Positions 19,899 through 31,108 are shown, counted from the first letter of the stretch. The stretch: DNA of 64,000 nucleotides from Phreatobacter sp. (GCF_027532945.1 NZ_JAPZTZ010000009.1:1-64000); one strand, 5' to 3'. Numbers and translations are program-made. The notes: generated from the sequence alone by a model not told the origin.

Positions 19899-21508
19899 AG
19901 GGCAGGGGCAAACCGCCGGGTCGCGGATCGAAGCCGGGAGCGCCGGCAGGTCCGCGCGGACCCGCCCGCGCCGGGTCCGGGCGTCCGCCCGCCAAGGGGG
20001 GCAAGCCCGCCTTCGCCAAGGAGGGCCGCCCCGCCGCCAAGCGCCCGCCGCGCAGCCCCGAGGAGGCCGATAGCCGTCCGCGCCGCGGCCCCGAGGGCGA
20101 GGCCGGCCGCCGCGACGAACGCCGCCCGCGCTTCGACGGTCCTGACCGCGCCGAGCGTCCCGCGCGCCGCGAGCGGCCGGACCCATCGGAGCTCCGCTCG
20201 TTTGACGGATCGCCGCGTCGCGGCCGCGCCGATGACTGGGACCTGCCCGAGCCTTCCTGGTCGCCGGAGGCGGATCTCGACATGGTCGGCTTCGAGGAAG
20301 AGCGCCCGAGCCGCCGGCCGGCGCGTCCCGCCCGCGACGAGCGTCCCTCGCGTCCGGATCGCCCGTCCCGTGCTGCGCCTCGCGAGAGCCGTGCCGAGAG
20401 GCCGGTGCGGTCCGCCCCGTCCGAGGATCGTCCGGCCCCGCGCCGCGAGCGCCCGGCAGCCCCGCCGCCGGCGGGTCCCACCCGCGCCGAGCTGAAGGCC
20501 GCCGCCACCGAGACATTGCAGACCGGCGTCCAGACCCTCACCGTCACGGATGACGAGGCGGACATGCGCGTCGACCGCTTCCTCGCGGCGCGCTTTCCCC
20601 AGCTCTCGTTCAGCTACATCCAGCGCATCGTCCGCAAGGGCGAGCTGCGCGTGAACGGCCGCCGCGTCGAGACCAAGGACCGGCTCGAGGCCGGCCAGGC
20701 CGTGCGCGTGCCGCCGCTGAAGCTCGACCAGGCGCGCCCCATGTCGGCCAAGGTCGGCGAGGATGTCGCCGGCTTCCTCGCCTCCATCACGCTCTATGAG
20801 GATGCCGACGTCCTCGTCCTGTCGAAGCCGGCGGGCCTCGCCGTGCAGGGTGGCTCCGGCACCAAGAAACATCTCGACGGGATGCTGGCGGTGCTCACCG
20901 ACGAGGACGGCCAGCGTCCGCGCCTCGTCCACCGCCTCGACAAGGACACGTCGGGCTGCCTGCTCGTCGCCAAGAGCCGCTTTGCCGCGGCCGCGCTGGC
21001 GAAAACCTTCCGCACCCGCGCCGCCCGCAAGATCTACTGGTCGGTGGTGGCCGGCGTGCCGAAGCCCCGTCAGGGCCGCGTCTCCACCTATCTTGCCAAG
21101 GAAGAGCGCGAGGACGAGAGCTTCATGCGCATCGCCAAGCACGGCGAGAAGGGCGCCAGCCACGCGGTGAGCTACTACGCCGTCATCGACACCATGGCGC
21201 AGAAGCTGTCCTGGCTGTCGATGAAGCCGGTCACCGGCCGTACCCACCAGCTGCGCGTTCACGCCGCCGAGATCGGCCATCCCATCATCGGCGACCCCAA
21301 ATATTTCGACGTCGAGAACTGGGAGATCCCCGGCGGTATCCAGCACAAGCTGCATCTTCATGCCCGCCGTCTTGTCGTGCCGCATCCCCGCGGCAAGGGC
21401 ACGATCGACGTCTCGGCGCCGCTGCCGCCGCACATGGAGCAGACCTTCAACCTCCTCGGCTGGGATGTGTCGCGCTACGATCCCATCGTCGAGGCGCCGG
21501 AGGAGTGA
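19895..21508 (+). CDS. rluC: RluC-type 23S rRNA pseudouridine synthase with long disordered N-terminus
   Basis: A 537-residue protein. Residues 1 to about 210 are Arg/Pro/Gly-rich low complexity. Residues about 220-275 form an S4 RNA-binding domain (DMRVDRFLAARFPQLSFSYIQR). The catalytic domain follows, with HRLDKDTSG at 346-354 and the nucleophile Asp349. The RsuA/RluC fold is complete; the exact rRNA target is inferred. It overlaps crcB by ATGA and shares its stop with the next gene. The basic extension roughly doubles the usual length. Confidence 0.9.
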   Translation: MKGRGKPPGRGSKPGAPAGPRGPARAGSGRPPAKGGKPAFAKEGRPAAKRPPRSPEEADSRPRRGPEGEAGRRDERRPRFDGPDRAERPARRERPDPSELRSFDGSPRRGRADDWDLPEPSWSPEADLDMVGFEEERPSRRPARPARDERPSRPDRPSRAAPRESRAERPVRSAPSEDRPAPRRERPAAPPPAGPTRAELKAAATETLQTGVQTLTVTDDEADMRVDRFLAARFPQLSFSYIQRIVRKGELRVNGRRVETKDRLEAGQAVRVPPLKLDQARPMSAKVGEDVAGFLASITLYEDADVLVLSKPAGLAVQGGSGTKKHLDGMLAVLTDEDGQRPRLVHRLDKDTSGCLLVAKSRFAAAALAKTFRTRAARKIYWSVVAGVPKPRQGRVSTYLAKEEREDESFMRIAKHGEKGASHAVSYYAVIDTMAQKLSWLSMKPVTGRTHQLRVHAAEIGHPIIGDPKYFDVENWEIPGGIQHKLHLHARRLVVPHPRGKGTIDVSAPLPPHMEQTFNLLGWDVSRYDPIVEAPEE

Positions 21509-21726
21509 TGTCCCTGACGGGCTGGATCTACGTCACCGCAGCGGCCCTTTTCGCCATCCTCGCACTCATCGTCATGGTGACGCGGCGGGTGATCCGCACC
21601 GTGCCGGGCGGCGATCGCGCCATGGCCGACCTCGTCGCCGAACTCCGCCGGGCCAACGACCTCGCCGAGCGGCGCATCGCCGCTCTCGAGACCCGTGTCG
21701 AGACGCTGGAGCGCGAGCGCCGCTGA
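21508..21726 (+). CDS. PspB-like small membrane protein
   Basis: A 72-residue protein with an N-terminal membrane span (about residues 4-25) and a C-terminal coiled coil ending RRIAALETRVETLERERR. Topology and heptads resemble the phage-shock protein PspB, but no other psp gene is nearby, so this is a likeness rather than an assignment. The ATG overlaps the stop of the pseudouridine synthase gene; a GTG one codon upstream is the alternative. Confidence 0.6.
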   Translation: MSLTGWIYVTAAALFAILALIVMVTRRVIRTVPGGDRAMADLVAELRRANDLAERRIAALETRVETLERERR

Positions 21727-21796
21727 ACGGCGGATTCAGGTGAGGTTCAGCAGGCAAGGCCGACAAGCGGCCATCACCCCGCTCTGGAGACCTCCC

Positions 21797-22123
21797 ATGA
21801 TCCGCTCGACATCAGGCCTTCTGCTCGCCGGCCTCCTCGGCCTCTCCGCCATCGCGCCAGCCAGCGCCCAGCCCTTCGGCTATGGCCCCGGTCCCGGCCG
21901 CGGCAATCCCGAACTGCGCGCCGAGCGCTTCGAGTGCCGGCAGGAGGCCCGCGCCCGCGGCTATCGCGGACCCGCCGTCCGCGCCGCCGTCCTCGACTGC
22001 CTGCGCGCCCGCCGCCCGGATCTCGCCCGCATCGTCGAGTGCCGTCAGTCCGTCCGCGCCCATGGCTACATCCCGCGCACGCCGGAGTTCCGGATGGCCG
22101 TGCGGTCCTGTCGCTTCGGCTGA
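21797..22123 (+). CDS. Small secreted protein with duplicated ECRQ repeat
   Basis: A 108-residue protein of unknown function. A signal peptide ends at PASAQ (about residue 24). The mature part holds two copies of a unit of about 24 residues, ECRQ-x2-RA-x-GY ... C (ECRQEARARGY and ECRQSVRAHGY), each with two cysteines, consistent with two disulfides in the periplasm. The ribosome binding site TGGAGA lies 7 nt upstream. A perfect terminator hairpin follows the gene. Confidence 0.7.
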   Translation: MIRSTSGLLLAGLLGLSAIAPASAQPFGYGPGPGRGNPELRAERFECRQEARARGYRGPAVRAAVLDCLRARRPDLARIVECRQSVRAHGYIPRTPEFRMAVRSCRFG

Positions 22124-22155
22124 CCCGTTGATCTTCGTCGCGCGACAGCCCACAA

Positions 22156-22182
22156 GGCGCTCCGGTTCCCCGGAGCGCCTTT
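22156..22182 (+). terminator. Perfect terminator hairpin abutting the next start codon
   Basis: GGCGCTCCGG / CCGGAGCGCC (10 bp, TTCC loop) is followed by TTT. It fits a terminator for the upstream secreted-protein gene. The GTG of the HAD gene begins two bases after the T-run, and the GGAG that would serve as its ribosome binding site is inside the 3' arm. Confidence 0.75.
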
Positions 22183-22183
22183 C

Positions 22184-22843
22184 GTGAAGCTCGTCATCTT
22201 CGACTGCGACGGCACCCTCGTCGACAGCCAGCACCTTATCGTCGCCTGCATGGATGCGGCCTTTCTGTCGCTAGGCCGCACCCCGCCCAGCCGCGAGGCG
22301 ACGCTCTCGATCGTCGGCCTGTCGCTGTTTGAGGCTTTCGCGGTCCTGACCAGCCCGGACGATGCCGACATTCCCGCGCTGATCGAGGCCTACAAGGGCG
22401 CCTTCCATGCCGAGCGGCAGAAGCATGGCCATGCCGAGCCGCTCTATCCCGGCTGCCGTGAGGTGATCGAGTGGGTGGCGGCTGAGAAGGCGGCCCTCGG
22501 CATCGCCACCGGCAAGTCGCAGCGCGGCGTCCGCATCGTCATGACCCATCACGGGCTCATCGACCACTTCGCCACCATCCAGACCGCCGATGACGCGCCG
22601 TCGAAGCCGCATCCCGGCATGATTCTTCAGGCAATGGCCGAGGTCGGCGCGGTCCCCGAGGACACGGTGATGATCGGCGACACGACCTATGACATCGACA
22701 TGGCCCATGCGGCCGGCGTCGGCTCCATCGCCGTCACATGGGGCTACCATGCGTCGGAGGCGCTGCTCCGCTCCCGCCCAAACGCGATCGCCGGAACCTA
22801 TGGAGAGGTCCCGGCGATCCTGAAGCGTCTATGGGGCGTGTGA
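22184..22843 (+). CDS. HAD-family phosphatase (phosphoglycolate phosphatase-like)
   Basis: A 219-residue cytosolic HAD-IA hydrolase. Motif I is FDCDGTLVDS (residues 6-15), motif III lysine is in SKPHPGM, and motif IV is MIGDTTYDIDMA. The substrate is not deducible; phosphoglycolate phosphatases are the nearest well-known group. The GTG start is forced because motif I begins at residue 6. Its ribosome binding site is buried in the preceding hairpin. Confidence 0.85.
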   Translation: MKLVIFDCDGTLVDSQHLIVACMDAAFLSLGRTPPSREATLSIVGLSLFEAFAVLTSPDDADIPALIEAYKGAFHAERQKHGHAEPLYPGCREVIEWVAAEKAALGIATGKSQRGVRIVMTHHGLIDHFATIQTADDAPSKPHPGMILQAMAEVGAVPEDTVMIGDTTYDIDMAHAAGVGSIAVTWGYHASEALLRSRPNAIAGTYGEVPAILKRLWGV

Positions 22844-22861
22844 GGCTGGACTCGGCTGCGC

Positions 22862-24223
<1,362 letters not shown>

Positions 24224-24233
24224 GGCGCTGCGC

Positions 24234-24719
24234 TCACTCGATGATCATCAGCGGCTCGCCGTATTCGACCGGCCGGCCGTCGTCGAACAGGATGCGCGTC
24301 ACCGTGCCGGAGCGCGGCGCGACGATGTCGTTGAAGGTCTTCATCGCCTCGATGAGGCAGATGCGCTCGCCCTCCTTCACCACCGAGCCGATCTCGACGA
24401 AGGGCTTGGCGTCCGGCGAGGCGCGACGATAGGCGGTGCCGACCATGGGCGAGGGCACGGCGCCGGGATGCTTGCGCGGATCCTCGCCCGAGGCCGCAGG
24501 AGCCGCGACGGCGGCGGGGGCCGCAGCGGCCGCCACCGGAGCCGGCGCGGGGGCTGCGGCCACCGGCGCCGCCACTGTCGCATGGACGGTGACCTGGCGG
24601 GCGACGCGGATCTTCAGCGCCTCGAGCTCGATCTCGATCTCGGTGAGGTCCGTGTCGGCCAGCACCTGGGCCAGCTCACGAATCATCGCCGTATCGATGG
24701 AGGATTTGCCTTTGTTCAT
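24234..24719 (-). CDS. accB: Acetyl-CoA carboxylase, biotin carboxyl carrier protein
   Basis: A 161-residue carrier protein. The N-terminal helix region ([19 protein letters not shown]) is followed by an Ala/Pro-rich linker (residues about 48-80) and a biotinyl domain with the EAMKTFND biotinylation site, whose Lys carries biotin. It starts at the ATG encoding [12 protein letters not shown]. Coupled in one transcript with accC. Confidence 0.97.
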   Translation of the reverse strand: MNKGKSSIDTAMIRELAQVLADTDLTEIEIELEALKIRVARQVTVHATVAAPVAAAPAPAPVAAAAAPAAVAAPAASGEDPRKHPGAVPSPMVGTAYRRASPDAKPFVEIGSVVKEGERICLIEAMKTFNDIVAPRSGTVTRILFDDGRPVEYGEPLMIIE

Positions 24720-24754
24720 GGTGGCCTCTTGGGGCTCGGCGCGGCGGGGGCCGC

Positions 24755-25210
24755 TCACGCCTTGGCCGGAAGCGCCGCGACGGCGGCGATGGCGAGCGCG
24801 TATCCCATGGGGCCGAGCCCCACGATGATGCCGCGCGCGACGGGTGAAAGGAAGGAATGGTGCCGCACCGCCTCGCGCGCGTGCACGTTGGTGATGTGCA
24901 CCTCGATCATCGGCACCCCGGTGCCGCGGACGGCATCGGCGAGGGCGAGCGAGGTGTGGGTATAGGCGCCGGCATTGAAGATGACGCCCTTGAGCGTGCC
25001 GGCGGCAAAAGCGCGGCCGGCCTCGTGCAGCCAGTCGATGAGCACGCCCTCGTGGTTGGACTGGCGGAAGTCCGAGGTCAGGCCGTGCTTTGCCGCCTCG
25101 TCCCGGCACATCACCTCGACATCGGCGAGCGTCGTCGCGCCGTAGATGGCCGGTTCGCGCGTGCCGAGGAGATTGAGGTTCGGGCCGTTGAGGATGAGGA
25201 CGGTGCTCAT
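24755..25210 (-). CDS. aroQ: 3-dehydroquinate dehydratase, type II
   Basis: This dodecameric enzyme makes 3-dehydroshikimate in the shikimate pathway. The 151-residue product shows the type II start LILNGPNLNLLGTREPAIYG, with the lid Arg/Tyr, and FNAGAYTHTSLAL, EVHITNVHAREAVRHHS. It is first of the run aroQ-accB-accC, a linkage common in proteobacteria. Confidence 0.97.
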   Translation of the reverse strand: MSTVLILNGPNLNLLGTREPAIYGATTLADVEVMCRDEAAKHGLTSDFRQSNHEGVLIDWLHEAGRAFAAGTLKGVIFNAGAYTHTSLALADAVRGTGVPMIEVHITNVHAREAVRHHSFLSPVARGIIVGLGPMGYALAIAAVAALPAKA

Positions 25211-25369
25211 GCGCCGGGGTCTTGGATCCGCGTCGAGGGTCCGTGGCGCGACCGGGCCGGCGGGCCGGAATCGATCACGCGCCCTGCGGCGGAAGCCGCG
25301 TCACGGGCGGGCCCTTATAGGCGCAACGGCGGCGGAAGCAAAGCGAGGGTGTGGATGGGCGGCCCGGCC

Positions 25370-26479
25370 TCACGCCGGCCTTGCCAGTGCCGCCCCCGGC
25401 CAGACCTTCTTGGCGACCCGGGCATATTGCGGCGGATAGGTCAGCTCGACGCCGAGCTCCTCGGCCGCGTGCCAGCCCCAGCGCGGGTTGTCGAGGAGAC
25501 CGCGGCCGATGGCGACCATGTCGGCGGCACCCGAGGTGATGACCTCCTCGGCCTGGCTCGGCGTGTTGATGAGGCCAACCGCGCGGGTGCCAATGCCGCT
25601 GCCGGCCTTCACCGCCGCGGCAAAGGGCACCTGATAGCCCGGCTTCACGGCGATGCGGATGCGCGGGGTGACGCCGCCTGAGGAAACGCAGACGAAATCG
25701 AGGCCGGCGCCCTTGAGCTCGGCGGCGAGCGCCACGGCGTCGGCGACCTGCAGGCCCTCATCCGTCCAGTCCTGCCCGGTGATGCGGGCGCCGAGCGCCA
25801 CATGGGCGGGCAGCGCCGCCTTAACCGCCGCGGCGATGGACAGGGGCCAGGCAAAGCGGTTGTCGCGGCTGCCGCCGAACCCGTCGGTTCGGGTGTTGGA
25901 GATCGGGCTGATGACGGAGTGGAGCAGATAGCCGTGGGCCATGTGGAGCTCGACCGCGTCGAAGCCGAGGCGCACGGCGCGCTTGGCGGCATCGACGAAG
26001 GCCTGGGCGATCCGCAGCTTGTCCTGCGCGGTCATCTCGCGCGGCATGTGCCAGCCCTCGTCGAAGGGGATGGCGGAGGGCCCGACCGTCGCCCAGGGGT
26101 CGGCATTGTCCTTCAGCGGGCCACCGCCCTCCCAGGGGCGCTCCGACGAGGCCTTGCGGCCGGCATGGCCGATCTGGATGCCGAATTTCGTGCCGGGCAG
26201 GGCCACCGCCCGTGCCGCGTCGAGGACACGTTTCAGTGCCCGCTCGTTGGCGTCGTTGTAGAGGCCGACGCAGCCATGGGTGATGCGGCCGAGCCGCTCC
26301 ACCGCCGTCGCCTCGACGACCACCAGCCCGGCGCCGGACATGGCGAGGTTCATGAGGTGCTGCAGGTGCCAGTCGTTCATGCAGCCATCGTCGGCCGAAT
26401 ACTGGCACATTGGTGCCACGACGATGCGGTTCGGCAGGGTGACGGGGCCCATGGCGAAGGGCGTGAAGAGCTGGCTCAT
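25370..26479 (-). CDS. NADH:flavin oxidoreductase, Old Yellow Enzyme family (YqjM-like)
   Basis: A 369-residue FMN ene-reductase that reduces activated alkenes with NAD(P)H. Typical segments: LPNRIVVAPMCQYSADDG near the N-terminus with the class-defining Cys, GIQIGHAGRKAS, the substrate-binding ELHMAHGYLLHSVISP, and GLINTPSQAEEVI near the C-terminus. The Cys and the short length favour the YqjM/NamA class. The physiological substrate is unknown. Divergent from the next MFS gene. Confidence 0.88.
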   Translation of the reverse strand: MSQLFTPFAMGPVTLPNRIVVAPMCQYSADDGCMNDWHLQHLMNLAMSGAGLVVVEATAVERLGRITHGCVGLYNDANERALKRVLDAARAVALPGTKFGIQIGHAGRKASSERPWEGGGPLKDNADPWATVGPSAIPFDEGWHMPREMTAQDKLRIAQAFVDAAKRAVRLGFDAVELHMAHGYLLHSVISPISNTRTDGFGGSRDNRFAWPLSIAAAVKAALPAHVALGARITGQDWTDEGLQVADAVALAAELKGAGLDFVCVSSGGVTPRIRIAVKPGYQVPFAAAVKAGSGIGTRAVGLINTPSQAEEVITSGAADMVAIGRGLLDNPRWGWHAAEELGVELTYPPQYARVAKKVWPGAALARPA

Positions 26480-26753
26480 GATGGTCTCTGGCGGCGGCTG
26501 GGAGGCGAGGGGACCTGAAAGGCCCGGCGCCCGCAACTAGCTGGGGCGCAGAGCTCGTCTGCCAAGGGTGACGCATGGGGAGCTGCGGGCGGTGCATTTG
26601 CCGCATGTGCTGGGCGCAGCCCTCTCCCTCCTTCGATCCGATGGCAGGTGGGGCCAAATCACACTAGAGAACCATCATCTGTCCCTGGCTTGTCCGGGAG
26701 ATCGTCTCTCCTGCGGTGCCCCGCATGGCGATCCGATCGTCCCGCCCCGCGTG

Positions 26754-27971
26754 ATGCCCATGACCGCCATGACCTCCGACGCCGACGCCATGGGCGACCG
26801 CCTCGCGCGGCGCAACGCCGTCATCCTCGCAGTGGCGACCGCGCTCGCGGGCGCCAACACCACAGTGATGTTCGCGACGGGCGCCATTGTCGGCGCGCAG
26901 CTCGCCCCGGTCCGGTCGCTGGCCACGCTGCCGATCTCCATCTTCGTCGTGGGCCTCGCCGCGGCCTCGCTGCCCGTCGGCATGCTGGTGCGCCGCTATG
27001 GCCGCCGCACCGCCTACCAGCTGGCGACCTTCGCCGGCATGCTCACCGGCCTGTTCGGCTATCTCGGCGTCACGCTGGCAAGCTTTCCGATCTTTTGCAT
27101 CGCGACCTTCTGCGCCGGGTTCTACGCCTCCGCCGCCCAGAGCTATCGCTTCGCCGCCGCCGATACCGCTTCGGATGCCTTCCGGCCCAAGGCCATTTCC
27201 TGGGTGATGACCGGCGGCGTCATCGCCGGCGTGGTCGGTCCTCAACTCGTGGTCTGGACAAAGGACGCCCTGCCGCCGGTCCTTTTTGCCGGCACCTATA
27301 TCGGCCAGGCCGTGGTGGCGCTGCTCGCCGGCGTCATCCTGTCCTTCATCGACATTCCCAAGCCGAAGCCGGCGCCGGCCGGCACGGTGTCGCGCCCCAC
27401 GATCGAGTTCTTCAAGAACCCCGCCTTCCTCACCGCGGTCATCTGCGGCGCGGCCACCTACATGCTGATGAACTTCGTCATGACGGCCGCCCCGCTCGCC
27501 ATGATCGGTTGCAACCATTCGATCGACGATGCGGCCTACGGCATCCAGTGGCACGTCATCGCCATGTATGCGCCGAGCTTCTTCACCGGCAGCCTCATCG
27601 CCCGCTATGGCGCACCGCGCGTGGTGGCGGTCGGCCTCGTCCTGACCGCGCTCTCGGCGGTGGTGGCGCTTCTCGGGATCACGGTGCCGCATTTCTATGT
27701 GGCGCTCGTTCTGCTCGGGCTCGGCTGGAACTTCGGCTATATCGGCGCCAGCGCCATGGTTGCCGCGACCGCGCGGCCCGAGGAGCGCACCCGCGTTCAG
27801 TCGGTCAACGATTTCTGCGTCTTCGGGGTGATGGCCATCGGCTCGTTCTCCTCGGGCAAGATCGTCACGACCTATGGCTGGGACATGGTCAATTGGGTGG
27901 TCTTCCCCATCGTCGCGGTGGCCGCCGTGGCCCTTGTTGTCGGCGCTCGCCGGCAGCCCGTCCCGGCCTGA
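26754..27971 (+). CDS. MFS transporter
   Basis: An inner-membrane permease of about 405 residues with twelve predicted spans. It contains the loop 2-3 motif GMLVRRYGRRTAYQ. The substrate is unknown. The exact start is uncertain: ATG codons at the first, third and sixth positions are all in frame and none has a strong ribosome binding site. It follows a 274-bp divergent intergenic region in which I see no clear promoter. Confidence 0.8.
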   Translation: MPMTAMTSDADAMGDRLARRNAVILAVATALAGANTTVMFATGAIVGAQLAPVRSLATLPISIFVVGLAAASLPVGMLVRRYGRRTAYQLATFAGMLTGLFGYLGVTLASFPIFCIATFCAGFYASAAQSYRFAAADTASDAFRPKAISWVMTGGVIAGVVGPQLVVWTKDALPPVLFAGTYIGQAVVALLAGVILSFIDIPKPKPAPAGTVSRPTIEFFKNPAFLTAVICGAATYMLMNFVMTAAPLAMIGCNHSIDDAAYGIQWHVIAMYAPSFFTGSLIARYGAPRVVAVGLVLTALSAVVALLGITVPHFYVALVLLGLGWNFGYIGASAMVAATARPEERTRVQSVNDFCVFGVMAIGSFSSGKIVTTYGWDMVNWVVFPIVAVAAVALVVGARRQPVPA

Positions 27972-28201
27972 GCCGGCGCTTCGACCTCTAATCGTTCCAA
28001 ATCCCTGCATAACCGCCGAAAGGACGAGCCCAGGAGCCCCTGGGCGCGTTGCTTCGCCGCAGGGACTTTGGCAGAAATGTGCCCGGACTCGCGGTGAGGT
28101 CGGCTGTCAGCCGTCCCGCCTCAAAACAAGACGAGCAGCCAACTCCGCCCCCCGAGGCAGGACGGCGGCCCCCATGGGCCGACGGGACAGAGGAAACATC
28201 G

Positions 28202-30358
28202 ATGAATACAGCTTTGTGGGTCATCATCGGCTGCGGACTGTTGTCCGTGGTCTATGGCGTCTGGGCGACCAAGTCGCTCATGGCCGCCGACGCCGGATCG
28301 GCGCGCATGCAAGAGATCGCCGGTGCCATTGCCGAAGGCGCCTCCGCTTACCTGAAGCGACAGTACATCACGATCGGCATCGTCGGTGCGGTGATCCTCG
28401 TCCTGGTCGGCTGGCTGCTCGGCACGATCGTCGCCCTCGGCTTCCTGATCGGCGCGGTTCTGTCGGGCGCTGCCGGCTTCATCGGCATGAACGTGTCGGT
28501 GCGCGCCAATGTCCGCACCGCACAGGCGGCCTCCCAGTCGCTGGCCGCGGGCCTCGACATCGCCTTCAAGGCGGGCGCGGTCACCGGCCTCCTTGTTGCC
28601 GGCCTCGCCCTGCTCGGTGTTGCGGTCTACTTCTGGGCCCTGACCGGTCCCGGCGGCTACGCCCCGACCAGCCGCACCGTGATCGACGGCCTTGTCGCCC
28701 TCGGCTTCGGCGCCTCGCTCATCTCGATCTTCGCCCGTCTCGGCGGTGGCATCTTCACCAAGGGCGCCGATGTCGGCGCCGACCTCGTCGGCAAGGTCGA
28801 GGCCGGCATCCCCGAGGATGACCCGCGCAACCCCGCCACCATCGCCGACAATGTCGGTGACAACGTCGGTGACTGCGCCGGCATGGCCGCCGACCTCTTC
28901 GAGACCTATGCGGTGACCGTCGTCGCCACGATGGTTCTCGCGGCGATCTTCTTCGCCGGCACCTCGGCCCTGCAGTCGGCGCTGATCTATCCGCTCGCCA
29001 TCTGCGCGGTCTGCATCGTCACCTCGATCGCCGGTACCTTCTTCGTGAAGCTCGGCGCCGACAACTCGATCATGGGCGCCCTCTACAAGGGCCTCATCGT
29101 CACCGGCGTGCTGTCAATCGGCGGCCTCGCCATCGCGACGCAGTTCGTCACCGGCTGGGGCCCGATCGGCACCGTCGGCGGCAAGACGATCACCGGTTCG
29201 GCCCTGTTCGCCTGCGGCCTCATCGGCCTCGTCGTCACCGGCCTGATCGTCTGGATCACCGAGTACTACACCGGGACCGGCAAGCGCCCGGTGGTCTCGA
29301 TCGCCCAGGCCTCCGTCACCGGCCACGGCACCAACGTCATCCAGGGCCTCGCGGTCTCGCTGGAATCGACGGCGCTGCCCGCCATCGTCATCGTCGGCGG
29401 CATCATCTCCACCTTCCAGCTGGCCGGTCTCTTCGGCACGGCGATCGCGGTGACCACCATGCTCGGCCTCGCCGGCATGATCGTCGCGCTCGACGCCTTC
29501 GGCCCGGTGACCGACAATGCCGGTGGCATTGCCGAGATGGCCGGCCTGCCGAAGGAAGTGCGTCACTCCACCGACGCGCTCGACGCGGTCGGCAACACCA
29601 CCAAGGCCGTCACCAAGGGCTATGCGATCGGTTCGGCCGGCCTCGGCGCCCTCGTTCTCTTCGCCGCCTACAGCTACGACCTCAACTACTTCATCACCGA
29701 GGCCAACAAGGCGGGCTCGACGGCCTACAGCTACTTTAAGGGCATGACGCCGGTCTCGTTCGACCTGTCGGACCCCTATGTCGTCGCCGGCCTGATCTTC
29801 GGTGGTCTCATCCCCTACCTGTTCGGCGGCATCGCCATGACCGCGGTCGGCCGCGCCGCCGGCTCGGTGGTGGAAGAGGTCCGTCGCCAGTTCAAGGAGA
29901 AGCCGGGCATCATGGCCGGCACCGACAAGCCGGACTATGCCCGCGCCGTCGACATGCTGACCAAGGCGGCGATCAAGGAGATGATTATCCCCTCGCTGCT
30001 GCCGGTCCTGGCCCCCATCGTCGCCTATTTCGCGGTGTTGGCCATGTCAGGCTCGAAGGCTTCGGCCTTCGCGGCCCTCGGCGCCTCGCTGCTCGGCGTG
30101 ATCGTCAACGGCCTCTTCGTCGCCATCTCGATGACGTCCGGTGGCGGCGCCTGGGACAATGCCAAGAAGAGCTTCGAGGACGGCTTCGTCGACAAGGACG
30201 GCGTCCGGCACCTGAAGGGCTCCGACGCGCACAAGGCCTCGGTGACCGGCGACACTGTCGGCGACCCCTACAAGGACACGGCGGGTCCCGCCGTGAACCC
30301 GGCCATCAAGATCTGCAACATCGTGGCGCTGCTGCTCCTGGCGATCCTCGCCCACTGA
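28202..30358 (+). CDS. hppA: Membrane H+-translocating pyrophosphatase, K+-independent type
   Basis: This 718-residue integral membrane enzyme uses pyrophosphate hydrolysis to pump protons. Substrate-binding blocks are visible: [42 protein letters not shown], and the C-terminal [16 protein letters not shown]. The GNTTKA motif has Lys where K+-dependent enzymes have Ala, so it should be K+-independent. It has about sixteen spans. A terminator hairpin follows the stop. Confidence 0.97.
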   Translation: MNTALWVIIGCGLLSVVYGVWATKSLMAADAGSARMQEIAGAIAEGASAYLKRQYITIGIVGAVILVLVGWLLGTIVALGFLIGAVLSGAAGFIGMNVSVRANVRTAQAASQSLAAGLDIAFKAGAVTGLLVAGLALLGVAVYFWALTGPGGYAPTSRTVIDGLVALGFGASLISIFARLGGGIFTKGADVGADLVGKVEAGIPEDDPRNPATIADNVGDNVGDCAGMAADLFETYAVTVVATMVLAAIFFAGTSALQSALIYPLAICAVCIVTSIAGTFFVKLGADNSIMGALYKGLIVTGVLSIGGLAIATQFVTGWGPIGTVGGKTITGSALFACGLIGLVVTGLIVWITEYYTGTGKRPVVSIAQASVTGHGTNVIQGLAVSLESTALPAIVIVGGIISTFQLAGLFGTAIAVTTMLGLAGMIVALDAFGPVTDNAGGIAEMAGLPKEVRHSTDALDAVGNTTKAVTKGYAIGSAGLGALVLFAAYSYDLNYFITEANKAGSTAYSYFKGMTPVSFDLSDPYVVAGLIFGGLIPYLFGGIAMTAVGRAAGSVVEEVRRQFKEKPGIMAGTDKPDYARAVDMLTKAAIKEMIIPSLLPVLAPIVAYFAVLAMSGSKASAFAALGASLLGVIVNGLFVAISMTSGGGAWDNAKKSFEDGFVDKDGVRHLKGSDAHKASVTGDTVGDPYKDTAGPAVNPAIKICNIVALLLLAILAH

Positions 30359-30381
30359 GCCTCGCCCCGGCGTGACATGCG

Positions 30382-30412
30382 AAGCCCCGCGGGAGCGATC
30401 CCGTGGGGCTTT
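30382..30412 (+). terminator. Terminator of hppA
   Basis: AAGCCCCGCGGGA pairs with TCCCGTGGGGCTT (13 bp with one G-T pair) around a GCGA loop, followed by T and a T-rich stretch. It closes the hppA transcript. Confidence 0.8.
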
Positions 30413-30450
30413 CGTTTGGCTGGCGTGGCAGGGGATTTTCCCCACGAAAA

Positions 30451-30470
30451 AGCCCCGCCGAAGCGGGGCT
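30451..30470 (-). terminator. Terminator of bamE
   Basis: A perfect 8-bp stem AGCCCCGC / GCGGGGCT with a 4-nt loop lies downstream of bamE. Read on the minus strand it is followed by TTTT. With the hppA hairpin it insulates two convergent genes. Confidence 0.75.
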
Positions 30471-30497
30471 CGACCGAACCAGCGGATCTGTCCGCCG

Positions 30498-30992
30498 TCA
30501 GGTGCGCGGGCCAGAGATGATCTGGCGCAAAAGGTTCGCCTCCTCGCCGCCGGTGACCGTCGAGCGCGAGATGAAGTCGAAGACCTTGCCGTCCTGCAGG
30601 CCGTAATTGGCGATGCGCTCGACCTTCCGCTGGCCGTTGAAGTAGACGGCGAGGACGTTGCGCTCCACCGTCTGCGGGGTCTGGAAGGTGAAGGTGCGGG
30701 TCTGCTTCTCGGAGATGTAATAAAAGACGTCGCCATTGATAGTGGAGATCGTCGTCGGCGTTCCGAGCGCGATCATCACCTGGTCCTGGCTGTTGCCTTC
30801 CTTCACCTGCGCGAGGGCTTCCTCGTTAGGAACATAGCCGCGGTTGAAGGTCTCGCCGACCCGGAACTGCGTGGGGGAGGGCAGGCTCGGCGTAAGCGAC
30901 GACATCGACGGCCCCTGCGAACAGGCGGCGAGAAGTGCGCCAAAGCCGGCGACGGCCATCACCTGCAGGGAACGAGACGGAACGGACTTCAT
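30498..30992 (-). CDS. bamE: Outer membrane assembly lipoprotein BamE (SmpA/OmlA)
   Basis: BamE stabilises the BAM complex for outer-membrane protein insertion. The 164-residue precursor has a lipobox GALLAAC with Cys24 as the lipidated residue, then a SmpA/OmlA domain (FNRGYVPNEEALAQVKEGNSQDQVMIALGTP). The ATG encoding KSVPSRSLQ gives a proper signal peptide; an upstream in-frame start does not. Divergent from the Cbp3-type gene. Confidence 0.9.
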   Translation of the reverse strand: MKSVPSRSLQVMAVAGFGALLAACSQGPSMSSLTPSLPSPTQFRVGETFNRGYVPNEEALAQVKEGNSQDQVMIALGTPTTISTINGDVFYYISEKQTRTFTFQTPQTVERNVLAVYFNGQRKVERIANYGLQDGKVFDFISRSTVTGGEEANLLRQIISGPRT

Positions 30993-31108
30993 GCGCGAAC
31001 GACCTTTTCCCACCGGACGCCACCTCTGGCGGACGCCCTCGCTTGACACGCGGGCGCGTTGACTTAACTCCCGTCCGCCACCATTTCAACCCGAAGGCGG
31101 AAAACCGG

